The notes under the pieces: model-generated | What the model was told of the DNA's origin: nothing | The model's database searches: none | What the model saw: only the letters and a program-made list of their open reading frames with translations | Position numbers and translations under genes: made by a program | NCBI RefSeq assembly: GCF_024703895.1 | Contig: NZ_CP087968.1 | Span: forward strand, 2,170,001-2,234,000 | Reading direction: 5' to 3' | Source of the DNA: Nocardioides sp. B-3 | GTDB lineage: Bacteria > Actinomycetota > Actinomycetes > Propionibacteriales > Nocardioidaceae | Length of the DNA stretch: 64,000 nucleotides | Part shown: positions 37,494 through 46,358 of the stretch, one piece after another | Numbering within the stretch: the first letter of the stretch is position 1 | Layout of the letters: every line of letters starts with the position of its first letter

Positions 37494-38894
37494 TCAGAAA
37501 CGACCCTTGGCCAACATCTCCCGTGTCGCCGCATCGGGTGTGCCGCTGGCCGCGGTGCCGACCCGGGTCTGATAGGCAATCAGCGCTGAGCGCGTTGCCT
37601 CGTCGAAGACGCCCGTGACCTCGACGCTGGCGCGCCGCGGTCAGTGCTCGCTGCACCCGGGAGACCGCTGGGCCGGTGGCGTTCATGTCCAGCACCGGGC
37701 GTTCCCGGCCGGCGAGCAGCGCGACCCAGTGCTTGCGGCGCCGGGTGCGGGTCGGGGCGAAGCCGCGCGACTTCATCCACGCTCCGGCGGCCCTGCGGGT
37801 CGCGCGGTCGTAGTCACCGTCCAGCTTGCCGACGTACCGCTTCTTCTCCTTGAGCAGGCACTGCAGCGCGAGGGTGCGGGGCTCGGCTGGCGGCCTTCGG
37901 CTTGAGTGTGTAGTAGGCCGGGAAGTCGACCCGGGTGCCGGCGCAGTGCGTCTCGGGCACGCGTGTCGGCATGGGCGGGGGAGGCGGAGGCGGTGCGGCG
38001 CCCGAACCGCTGAGCTCGAGGTAGTTGCTGTCGATGTTGATCGTGACCCCGCCCCGGGTCTCTGTTGTGGCCGCCCTTGAACTGCTTCATCCGGCCGCCC
38101 GGACGCCAGCCGTCCTCGGCGATGTAGCTCGTCGACGTGTTGGCGACGCCGTCCCAGCGCGGATCCAGATGCGGTCGGGCAGTGCGAAGGCACCGGGCAC
38201 GGTCAGCCGGGCGTCGTCGAGCATCTTGATGCCGGAGCTCGCGCTGGAGTAGAACCCGGCGACGTAGCCGAGCTCCTTGGTCCGGGTGACCCACGAGCTG
38301 ACGAAGGCCAGCGCCGACTCGCGGCAGTGGGTGTTGCCCGTGGTCGAAGGCCTCCGGGTCGTACCACAGCGTGCTGCCCGGACCGATGCCCAGCGCCGCG
38401 GCGTCAGTGGCGTTCTTGTCGGCCTCGACGACGCCCTGCGCGCGAGCCGCCGCATAGCTGCCGTCCGGCGACGGGCTGATCTTGAAGTCGTCGGCATAGC
38501 GCGGGAAGCGCGAGAGGCAGGAGGCCTGGGGGCCGAGGGCGATCGGCAGGAGTCGCCAGCCGCGCGAGACCCGGGTCGCGACCCGGGTGGGCGAGAGATT
38601 GGGCTGGGTCCGGCAGGCGCGGGAGTCGCCCGAGATGTAGATGCCGACGGCGCGGAAGGGGGAGTGGGTGATCCACGCATCCATGGCGGACTGGGTCGGC
38701 GCCACGCACTGGTCGAAGCCGAGGCCGGTGAAGTCGCCGGGCGTCGAGGCGGCGACCATCGCGGCGCTCACCTTCGCCCCGGCCAGCTCGGCGACCGCGT
38801 CCCGCGAGTCGCCGGGGTCCATGATCCGGATCGCGCAGACACCCGGGGTGACGACGAGCAGGGCCGTGCTCAGGACAAGGACGGTTCGACGCAT
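37494..38894 (-). CDS. Secreted DUF1906 glycoside-hydrolase-like protein with peptidoglycan-binding domain, frameshifted
   Basis: About 466 residues with a signal peptide ([17 protein letters not shown]). The DUF1906 (Rv2525c-like) TIM barrel reads [80 protein letters not shown] and [21 protein letters not shown] proline-rich linker ([11 protein letters not shown]) follows, then a C-terminal peptidoglycan-binding domain ([36 protein letters not shown]). It likely acts on or binds the cell wall; catalysis is unproven. About five breaks (near 38340, 38163, 38062, 37888, 37630). Convergent with DUF3817. Confidence 0.75.
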
Positions 38895-39032
38895 GGTCGT
38901 GACTCCGGGGAGCTGGGGAAGGTTGGGTCGCGAATGCGCATCCTACGTCCCACCAGTCACTTTCGTCACAGGTTCGCGCCCATCCGTGCGCCGCCGTGCG
39001 GACGCGGCAGCGCGAGTCGTCGCGCGCCTTAG

Positions 39033-39038
39033 TAGATT
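39033..39038 (+). promoter_or_regulatory. Candidate leaderless -10 hexamer for purL
   Basis: TAGATT, 7 nt before the GTG at 39046. The following GACGCCCGTG matches the purD region (TAGGATCGACGCCCGTG) nearly base for base. Confidence 0.5.
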
Positions 39039-39045
39039 GACGCCC

Positions 39046-41327
39046 GTGTCAGAGACCCAGCAGGCCCCCCGCACGAGCACCCTCGACACCGTGGCCGTCG
39101 CCTCCGGTGATCCCGAGCGGGAGCAGCCCCGGGCCGAGCTCGGCCTGAAGGCGGATGAGTACGCCACCATCCGCGAGATCCTCGGGCGCCGCCCCACGAG
39201 CAGCGAGCTCGCGATGTACAGCGTCATGTGGTCCGAGCACTGCTCCTACAAGTCGAGCAAGGTGCACCTCAAGCAGTTCGGCGAGGTCCCGCAGGAGACC
39301 CCGATCGGCAAGATGCTGGCCGGCATCGGAGAGAACGCCGGCGTCATCGACATCGGCCGGGGGCTATGCGGTCTCGTTCAAGGTCGAGTCGCACAACCAC
39401 CCGTCCTACGTCGAGCCCTACCGGGGGTGCGGCGACCGGCGTCGGCGGCATCGTCCGCGACATCCCGGCGATGGGCGCTCGCCCCGTCGCAGTCATGGAC
39501 CCGCTGCGCTTCGGCCCGCTCGACGCTCCCGACACCCACCGCGTGCTGCCCGGGATCGTCGCCGGCGTCGGCGGCTACGGCAACTGCCTCGGCACGGCCA
39601 ACATCGGTGGCGAGGTCGTCTTCGACGCGACCTACGCCGGCAACCCGCTCGTCAACGCCCCGGGCCTCGGCGTCCTGCGCCATGAGGACCTGCACCTCGC
39701 GAAGGCGGCCGGCGAGGGCAACCTCGTCATCCTGTACGGCGCCCGCACCGGCGGCGACGGCATCGGTGGCGTGTCCATCCCGGCGTCCGAGACGTTCGAG
39801 TCGACCGGTCCCGCGAAGCGCCCCAGCGTGCAGGTCGGCGACCCCTTCATGGAGAAGCTGCTCATCGAGTGCACGCTCGAGCTCTTCGCCGCCGGCGTCG
39901 TCAACGGCATCCGGGACCTCGGTGGCGCGGGCCTGTCGTGCGCCACCTCCGAGCTGGCCTCGGCCGGTGACGGCGGCATGCACTGCGACCCGGAGCGGGT
40001 CCCGCTGCGCGACTCGACGCTGGCTCCCGAAGAGATCCTGATGAGCGAGTCGCAGGAACGCATGATGGCGGTCGTCGAGCCGCACCACGTCGAGGAGTTC
40101 CTCGCGATCTGCGCCAAGTGGGAGGTCGAGGCAGCCGTGATCGGCGAGGTCACCACCACCGGTCGCCTCGAGATCGACTGGCACGGCGAGCGCATCGTCG
40201 ACGTGCCTCCCGCCTCCGTCGCGCACGACGGCCCGACCTATCACCGTCCCTTCGCCCGCCCCGCCCGGCAGGACGCCCTGCAGGCCGACGCGGCGGAGGC
40301 GCTCCCGCGCCCCACGAGCGGCGACGAGCTCGCGGCGACGCTGAAGACCATGGTCGCCAGCCCCAACCTCTGCGACAAGTCCCGGGTCACCGACCAGTAC
40401 GACCGCTACGTCCGCGGCAACACGGTCCTGTCCCAGCCCGAGGACGGCGGCATGATCCGCATCGACGACGAGACCAACCTCGGCGTCGCACTGTCCACCG
40501 ACTGCAACGGACGCTTCGCGAAGCTCGACCCCTACACCGGTGCCCAGCTCGCGTTCGTCGAGTCCTACCGCAACGTGTCCACCGTCGGTGCCACCCCGAT
40601 GGCGATGAGCGACTGCCTCAACTTCGGCTCCCCGGAGGACCCCGACGTGATGTGGCAGTTCGCCGAGGCCTGCCGCGGCCTCAAGGACGCCTGCCTCGAG
40701 CTCGGCATCCCGGTGACCGGCGGCAACGTCAGCCTCTACAACCAGACCGGCGACACGGCGATCCTGCCGACCCCGGTGGTGGCGATCCCGGGCGTCATTG
40801 AGGACGTCACGCGGCGTACGCCGAGTGGCTTCCCGGCTGCGGGCGAGCGCGTCTTCGTGCTCGGCGAGACCCGCGAGGAGCTCTCCGGCTCGGAATGGGC
40901 GCACGTCATCCACGGACACCTCGGTGGCCTGCCGCCGCAGATCGACCTCGGTGCCGAGCGGGCGCTGTCCACACTGCTCGTCGAGGCTTCGCGCGATTCA
41001 GTTGTCACCAGTGCCCATGACCTGTCCGACGGCGGACTGGCTCAGGCCCCGGCGGAGTCCTCCTTCCGCAACGGGGTGGGTGTCTCGGTGGCTCTGCCGG
41101 GCGACCCGTTCGTCGCCCTCTTCTCCGAATCCGCTGCTCGGGCCATCGTGACGGTGACCACCGACAACGCCGACGCGCTCGTCGCGCTGGCCGAGAAGCA
41201 CGGCGTCCCGGTCACGGCGATCGGACAGACCGGCGGCGACACGATCGCCGTCGAGGGGCAGTTCGAGGTCCCCGTCGCCGAGCTCCGCGCCGCCCGGTCC
41301 GCGACCCTGCCCGCTGCCCCGGGCTGA
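39046..41327 (+). CDS. purL: FGAM synthetase subunit PurL, frameshifted near the N-terminus
   Basis: Catalytic subunit of phosphoribosylformylglycinamidine synthase, small PurS/Q-dependent type, about 760 residues. Blocks are [20 protein letters not shown] followed by [85 protein letters not shown], and later [27 protein letters not shown] and [14 protein letters not shown]. Extra Gs near 39360 and 39424 break residues 104-127. The GTG is leaderless by spacing. It ends 186 bases before the convergent M28 gene, with an odd inverted repeat and a strong terminator between. Confidence 0.95.
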
Positions 41328-41378
41328 CGAGGAGATCCGCAGGGTCCTTCCGGCCAGCCCTTCCCGCGCCTCGGTGGG

Positions 41379-41438
41379 GTAGTTAAGTGAGAGTTTGTCG
41401 TCCTCCGACGAAAACACCACAAACTCTCACGTAACTAC
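41379..41438. repeat. AT-richer 20-bp inverted repeat
   Basis: Arms at 41379-41398 and 41419-41438 are complementary at 19 of 20 positions (GTAGTTAAGTGAGAGTTTGT and partner). The 20-base loop holds a nested TCGTC/GACGA pair. Composition is clearly lower in GC than the flanks. It lies between the purL stop and a separate classic terminator, so it is not needed for termination; it may be a REP-like element or an RNA structure. Confidence 0.6.
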
Positions 41439-41461
41439 ACCGGCCCCGGTGTCAGCACGAG

Positions 41462-41491
41462 GAAGGGCCCCCGCCGAGGCGGGGGCCCTTC
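41462..41491. terminator. Strong bidirectional terminator
   Basis: Perfect 14-bp GC-rich inverted repeat (41462-41475 and 41478-41491) with a 2-base spacer, between the convergent purL and M28 peptidase genes. Confidence 0.75.
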
Positions 41492-41512
41492 GCCGTACAG
41501 GAGTGACGTGCG

Positions 41513-43086
41513 TCAGATCGACGGCAGGTCGTGCTCGTCGTCGTGCAGGCCGCCGCCACCGGGCGTGCCGTCACCGTGCGCTCCGCCGACCACCGGCTCA
41601 CTGAGCGAGCTGAGGGAGTTGGCGTAGGTGAGCACGGCGTGCGCCATCGCGTCGGAGTTGAAGTCGATCGCGTCGGCGTTGACGTTGGCGATCGTGTCGC
41701 AGGCAGCGTGGTAGCAGGAGTCGTAGGAGACGCCGGCGACGCCGCCGAACAGCTCGGCCTTGGGACGGGGTCTTGACGCCCTCGGCCCCGGTGAACAGGC
41801 CACCCGCGGGAATGCCCTTGGCGATGAACGGGCCGTAGTCGCTACGACCGCTGAACGGGGTCTCGGCCGACGGCAGGTCCTGCGAGCCGAAGTAGTCGTG
41901 GAACAGCTTCTCGATCGCCCCGGAGCCCTCAGGACCCTGAGCCGCGCCCGGGCCGACAGGGAATGCCGAGTTGTCGCCGTCGTAGACGAACAGCGCGTAG
42001 TTGGGCGAGCCGACCATGTCGAAGTTGAGGTAGAGCGCGGTCTTCTTCAGCATGGACGGCTTGTTGGCCGCGAGGTCGTTGATGTAGTGGTTGGAGCCCA
42101 GCAGGCCGAGCTCCTCAGCACCCCACCACGAGAAGCGGATGCGGTTGGGAGTCTTGGTGGTGGCGATCTGCTCGGCGACCTCGAGGAGGGCGGCGGAGCC
42201 GGAGCCGTTGTCGTTGATGCCCGGCCCGGCCACCACGCTGTCGAGGTGGGCACCCGCGTGGACCGTGGTCTCCCTCTCGCCGGTCTTGGTGTCGGCGTGG
42301 ACGTTCCGGGTCTGGCGGATCTCGGACTCGGTGCTGGCGACGATGTGCGCCGTGCCGCCGTCGGCCAGCGAGGACCCGATGGCGTAGCTGGTGCCCAGCG
42401 ACGGGACCGTCCCGACCGGCGAGCCGAGGGTGCCGCCGAAGGCTGGGGCGCCCGGGTTGGTGTTCATCACGATCACCGCCGAGGCGCCCGCGTCCCGGGC
42501 ATTGACGACCTTGATCGCGAAGGCGCAGCTGCCACGGCGGACCGGGGCGATGTTGCCGCTCGTGAAGCCAGTGAAGTCAGCCGCCTCGCAGCCGCTGGTG
42601 GACGTGCCGCCCGGGTTGAGGTCGACCGCCCGGACGGTGCCGGTGGCGTCGCCCGAGCCGGAGTAGGTCATGAGGGCGAAGTCCGTGCCGTCGACGTAGG
42701 ACGCGGCCGTCGGCGCGGTCACGTCGAAGGTTGCCGTCTCGAGCTGTCGGTAGAAGGGAAAGTCGAAGGCTCGGACCGTCGGGCTGTAGCCCGCGGCCTT
42801 CAGCTTGCTCACGACGTAGTCCTTCGACGCGGCGTAGCCGGGAGTGCCGGAGGCGCGAGTGCCGTCGTTGTCGTCGGCGATGGCCCGGAGCTCGTCCGGG
42901 TGCGCCATCACGCCCTCGGGGGTGACGGCGGCGCGCAGCGCGGCCGAGGTGGACACCGGGTCGGGGGTCTCCCCGGTGGCGGCGGTCAGGGGCGACGAGC
43001 GCTGCGGTGGCGAGCGCTGCTGTCGAGGCGATGGCCGGGAACGCGGTGCGGGTGGGCCGCGAAGTCCTGCGTGGGGCGTGCAACAT
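41513..43086 (-). CDS. Secreted M28 aminopeptidase with PA domain, frameshifted
   Basis: Extracellular zinc aminopeptidase, about 524 residues. A signal peptide (FPAIASTAALATAALVA) is followed by an N-terminal region, a PA domain (IAPVRRGSCAFAIKVVNARD, AGASAVIVMNTNPG) and the M28 core. The two-zinc ligands lie in TVHAGAHLDSVVAGPGINDN, FSWWGAEELGLLGSNHYIND, LNFDMVGSPNYALFVYDGDN and YDSCYHAACDTIANVN. The C-terminus is rich in Gly, His and Asp (GGAHGDGTPGGGGLHDDEHD), which may bind metal. Breaks are near 43005 and 41768. The ATG at 43086 has GAGAGGAT upstream. Confidence 0.88.
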
Positions 43087-43177
43087 GTGGATCCTCTCCG
43101 AGGGAAACAACCCGGGTGGTCCCGGGCACGAGGGAAACCTAGGTGTGACACACGCCACTGGCAAGAGGGCGGCTCGA

Positions 43178-43183
43178 TAGGGT
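43178..43183 (+). promoter_or_regulatory. Candidate leaderless -10 hexamer
   Basis: TAGGGT, 8 nt before the ATG at 43192, with no Shine-Dalgarno sequence between. Confidence 0.45.
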
Positions 43184-43191
43184 CGACGTCG

Positions 43192-44034
43192 ATGCCTGTC
43201 GTGACTCGGCGCGCCGCACTGGCGGCCGCCGCACTCCTCCCGATTGCTGCCGCCTGCGCGAGCAGCGGCAGCCCCGACCCGAGCAAGAGATCACCCGGAG
43301 GCGACTCGATGCCCACCCGTCTGACCTACGGCCGGGACCCGTCCCAGTGGGTCGACCGCCTCGACCCCGAGGGCCCGAGCCGAGGCACGGTCGTCGTCAT
43401 CCACGGCGGCTTCTGGCAGGCGAGGTATGCGGCCGACCTCGGCGCGACGCTGGCCGCGGACCCGGCCTCGCGGGGCTGGACGGCGCTGAACGTCGAGTAC
43501 AGGCGAGTCGGCAACGGTGGCGGGTTCCCGTCGACCTTCGACGACATCCACGCGGCCATCAACCCGGTCGAGGGCGAAGGGCCCGTCGTCACGCTCGGCC
43601 ACTCCGCCGGCGGTCACCTCGCGGCTCGGGCGGCCGCCCGCCAGCGCTTCGACGAGTGGGCCGGCGGCGTCGAGGTCACCCACGTGGTGTCGCAGGCCGG
43701 CGTGCTCGACCTGACGTCGGCGTACGACCAGAATCTTGGCGGGGGAGCGGTGCAGAGCCTGATGGGCGTCGCGCCCGACGACCCCGCCTATGACCTGACC
43801 GATCCGGCGCGGCAGGTCCCGCTCGACGTACCGGTGTGGTGCCTGCATGCAAGCGACGACCGGGCGGTGCCGATCAGCCAGTCCGAGGGTTATGTCCGGG
43901 CCGCGACCGAGGCCGGAGCCACGGCCGAGCTGATCGAGGTCAGTGGTGGCCACTTCGACCTGATCGACACCGGCACGGACGCGTGGCGCGCGATCGTCGA
44001 CGTGCTCGACCTGATCAGTCCGGCAGCAGGCTGA
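43192..44034 (+). CDS. Alpha/beta-hydrolase lipoprotein
   Basis: A 280-residue intact frame. The N-terminus has paired arginines and a lipobox-like end (TRRAALAAAALLPIAAACAS), suggesting a Tat- or Sec-exported lipoprotein. The fold shows the oxyanion HGGFW (TVVVIHGGFWQARYAADLG), the nucleophile elbow LGHSAGGHLAARAAA, the acid region CLHASDDRAVPISQSEGYV and a catalytic histidine in EVSGGHFDLID. The HGGxW group includes kynurenine formamidase-like esterases; the substrate is unknown. Its end overlaps the convergent gene by 20 bases. Confidence 0.82.
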   Translation: MPVVTRRAALAAAALLPIAAACASSGSPDPSKRSPGGDSMPTRLTYGRDPSQWVDRLDPEGPSRGTVVVIHGGFWQARYAADLGATLAADPASRGWTALNVEYRRVGNGGGFPSTFDDIHAAINPVEGEGPVVTLGHSAGGHLAARAAARQRFDEWAGGVEVTHVVSQAGVLDLTSAYDQNLGGGAVQSLMGVAPDDPAYDLTDPARQVPLDVPVWCLHASDDRAVPISQSEGYVRAATEAGATAELIEVSGGHFDLIDTGTDAWRAIVDVLDLISPAAG

Positions 44035-44722
44035 TCTTCTGCCAGATCTTGCGCGACATCCCGGTGGTCAGGGTCTCGACCGTGCTCACGGTGTCGAGGA
44101 CGACCGGGTCGCGTGACTCCTCCGCGCACAGCGCGGCAACCTTGCCGATGAGGCTGAGCAGCTCTGAGCAGTAGTCGAGGTAGTGCTCCATGCCGGCCCG
44201 GTCGAGGTCGAGGTCAGCAGACGCGGGCGTCGGCGTGAAGTCGGCGCGCAGCCGCTCGGGATCCTTCGTCAGCTGGTGCATGTCGACGATGTGCGCCAGC
44301 GAGCGCAGCCGGTGCAGCAGACCGAGCAGCTGTCCGCGCTCGACCCGGTTGGGCAGGGCGTGCAGGAAGAAGACGGCGATCGCGGCAAAGACCGGGTCGT
44401 TGATCGCGCTCTCGATCAACGGCAGCCAGTCGACCGAGCTGTCCACGAGCTCGGCGTCCTGCATGGCCGGGGCGAAGGCGACGATCGACGCGAGTACGAC
44501 GACGGCGATCCCCATCCGGGACGCCCACCTGATCCAGTGCAACCGAGCACGAGCGCCCGCGGCACCGACGGACACGTCATGCGCCAGTGTCGTCAGCTCG
44601 CCCGCGACCCGGGCCAGCCCCCGCGTGGGGAAGCGCGCCTCGATCCGCGCGCTGAGCCGTGCGACCGTCGCCTGCACCGCCGATGACGACAGGCGCTCCA
44701 GCGACGGCGATTCCCCGGTCAT
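44015..44722 (-). CDS. Hypothetical membrane-anchored helical protein
   Basis: A 235-residue intact frame. The N-terminal 65 residues are helical (RLSSSAVQATVARLSARIEA). One membrane segment follows (MGIAVVVLASIVAFAPAMQ), with perhaps a second weak one (PVFAAIAVFFLHALPNRVE). The C-terminal domain is cytosolic and helical (LLGLLHRLRSLAHIVDMHQL, CSELLSLIGKVAALCAEESR). It resembles a conserved actinobacterial family of unknown function. The ATG at 44722 is favoured over longer in-frame starts, which overlap the divergent gene. Confidence 0.6.
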   Translation of the reverse strand: MTGESPSLERLSSSAVQATVARLSARIEARFPTRGLARVAGELTTLAHDVSVGAAGARARLHWIRWASRMGIAVVVLASIVAFAPAMQDAELVDSSVDWLPLIESAINDPVFAAIAVFFLHALPNRVERGQLLGLLHRLRSLAHIVDMHQLTKDPERLRADFTPTPASADLDLDRAGMEHYLDYCSELLSLIGKVAALCAEESRDPVVLDTVSTVETLTTGMSRKIWQKISLLPD

Positions 44723-44752
44723 GCGGGTCAGCGTAGGGGCGGAGGCGCGGAC

Positions 44753-44758
44753 TAGGGT
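44753..44758 (+). promoter_or_regulatory. Candidate leaderless -10 hexamer
   Basis: TAGGGT, 6 nt before the GTG at 44765. Confidence 0.5.
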
Positions 44759-44764
44759 GCAGCC

Positions 44765-45124
44765 GTGCCCGTCCGACTCCGCCCCGCCGACCCGGATGCG
44801 GTCGCGCAGGCGTTGGAGCAGCGGACGGCAGCCGACGACAGGCTGCTGACCAAGCACTTCTCGGCCGTGCTCGCCGAACGAGCACCGGGCAGCTCCGTCG
44901 AGGTCCGCGTTCCGCCGTACGCCGCAGCGCAGGTCATCCCCGGCGTGCGACACACCCGGGGCACACCGCCCGCGGTGATCGAGACCGATGCCGCGACCCG
45001 GATCGCGCTGGCCACCGGCGACCTCGAGTGGGAGACGGCGATCGGCAGCGGCCGGATCATCGCCAGTGGCGAGCGCACCGACCTGACGGCGTACCTCCCC
45101 CTGACAGACACGAAGAAGGACTGA
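44765..45124 (+). CDS. Sterol-carrier-like (SCP2-type) protein
   Basis: A 119-residue intact protein. The sequence RVPPYAAAQVIPGVRHTRGT followed by PPAVIETDAATRIALATGDL and a final SGRIIASGERTDLTAYLPL fits the bacterial sterol-carrier family whose genes are often found near purF in actinobacteria. It probably binds a hydrophobic ligand; no direct evidence. The next gene starts one base after the stop, so they share a transcript. Confidence 0.65.
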   Translation: MPVRLRPADPDAVAQALEQRTAADDRLLTKHFSAVLAERAPGSSVEVRVPPYAAAQVIPGVRHTRGTPPAVIETDAATRIALATGDLEWETAIGSGRIIASGERTDLTAYLPLTDTKKD

Positions 45125-45125
45125 C

Positions 45126-45924
45126 ATGCTCCGCTCCCTCGGTTTCCGCACCGACCTGCGCCTGCTCGAGATGACGGGCAGCCGGGTCGAGGACCGCGGA
45201 ACGCACCTCGTGATCCGCACGCCGGCCAACCCGACCTACTTCTGGGGCAACTTCCTGCTGCTCAGGCAGCTGCCCGTGCCCGGTGGTGAGCGCGAGGTGA
45301 TCGGGGCGTTCCACACGGAGTTCCCCGAGGCCGAGCACGTGAGCATCGGGGTCGACAGCGTCGACGACCTGACCGAGCAGCTGCAGGCCTTCGTCGACGC
45401 CGGCATGGAGGCCGACGTCGGCACCGTCCTGACCGCCGGATCCCTCATGGAGCCGCGGCCCGTCGCCGATGGCGTCGTGATCCGGGCGCTGGAGAGCGAC
45501 GACGACTGGGAGCAGCGGGCGCAGCTGGCCAACGTCCTCTACCCGAGGACCGAGGACGGGTTGGCGCTGACGTTCGCCCGGCGCAAGAACGATGCGGAGC
45601 GGGCGCTGGTCGCCAACGGCGTCGGCCAGCGGTTCGGTGCGTTCGTCGACGACGAGCTCGTCACCACGGCCGCCGTCTTCGTGACGCACGCCGGCGTCGC
45701 GCGCTACCAGACCGTCGAGACCCACCCCGAGCACCGCCGGCAGGGGCTGGCCGCGGCGGTGGTGCACGCTGCCGGCGCGCACGCGCTTGCGGTGTACAAG
45801 CTCGAGAAGCTGGTGATCGCGGCCGACGCCGACGGCGACGCGATCCGCATCTACCGCGGCCTCGGATTCAAGGACGTCGAGCGGCACAACACCACGGAGC
45901 GTCGCCCCTCCTCCCCGGGCGTGA
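45126..45924 (+). CDS. GNAT-family N-acetyltransferase
   Basis: About 265 residues. An N-terminal region (MLRSLGFRTDLRLLEMTGSR, NPTYFWGNFLLLRQLPVPGG) precedes the GNAT core. The acetyl-CoA loop is VETHPEHRRQGLAAAVVHAA and the C-terminal strand IYRGLGFKDVE. An indel in the CCCC run near 45915 probably hides the true stop (TGA 45922-45924); otherwise the frame stays open by chance through the next two remnants into the M20 gene, giving a spurious 732-residue fusion. Substrate unknown. Confidence 0.78.
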
Positions 45925-45957
45925 CGCGCGGGACCGTCCAGTTGCGAGAGTGGCTGG

Positions 45958-46060
45958 ATGGTCCGGACAGTCGGTGTCGAGGAGGAGCTGCTGCTGGTCG
46001 AGCCAGAGAGCGGTCGGCTGCTCTCCGTCGCCGACAGCGTGCTGCGCGACACGCAGTCGA
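45958..46060 (+). pseudogene. Truncated carboxylate-amine ligase (GshA/YbdK-like), first 35 residues
   Basis: The ATG at 45958 opens MVRTVGVEEELLLVEPESGR then LLSVADSVLRDTQSTE, the conserved N-terminus of YbdK-type glutamate-cysteine ligases (GVEEELLLV glutamate-binding block). Similarity stops near 46060, where the sequence becomes the antisense of an amidohydrolase. The remaining 330 or so residues are absent from the window. Cause: a real deletion or a misassembly. Confidence 0.65.
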
Positions 46061-46065
46061 CCGAG

Positions 46066-46324
46066 CGGGCAACCCATCGAGCTCGGCCCGGAGCCCGACG
46101 GCCGGCCCGTCCTTCGCCCCGACCCGGACGAGGGCGCCACCTTCGGGCAACGGTTCGTGGTCGAGCCCCAGCGCCGTGACCATCGCGGTCACCGTGTCCG
46201 CCTCGTCGCCGCCCACCCGGGGGTCGGCATGGAGGTCGCGGCGCAGGGCGACGCAGGCCGCCCGCTGCTCGGCGAGCAGGCCGAAAAGTCCGACGACGCG
46301 GTCCGGGGTCCAGCCCCGGCTCAT
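46066..46324 (-). pseudogene. Truncated M20 amidohydrolase, first 86 residues
   Basis: Minus-strand ATG at 46324 gives MSRGWTPDRVVGLFGLLAEQ, RAACVALRRDLHADPRVGGD, a helix, LDHEPLPEGGALVRVGAKDG and PAVGLRAELDGLP. This is the N-terminus of an M20/hippurate-hydrolase-like amidohydrolase (RRDLHxxPxxGGxE; RAxxDxLP). Similarity ends at 46067, facing the gshA-like remnant. Both genes therefore lost their 3' parts at one junction. It is divergent from the intact M20 dipeptidase. Confidence 0.65.
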
Positions 46325-46345
46325 GCTCGGCAGCCTAGCCATGGC

Positions 46346-46351
46346 TAGGGT
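46346..46351 (+). promoter_or_regulatory. Candidate leaderless -10 hexamer
   Basis: TAGGGT, 7 nt before the ATG at 46359; this spacing favours 46359 over the in-frame ATG at 46341. Confidence 0.5.
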
Positions 46352-46358
46352 GCGTGAC

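Noticed and set aside
39378..40919. 513-codon minus-strand frame opposite purL
   Set aside because: Shadow of the high-GC purL coding strand; no recognisable motif.
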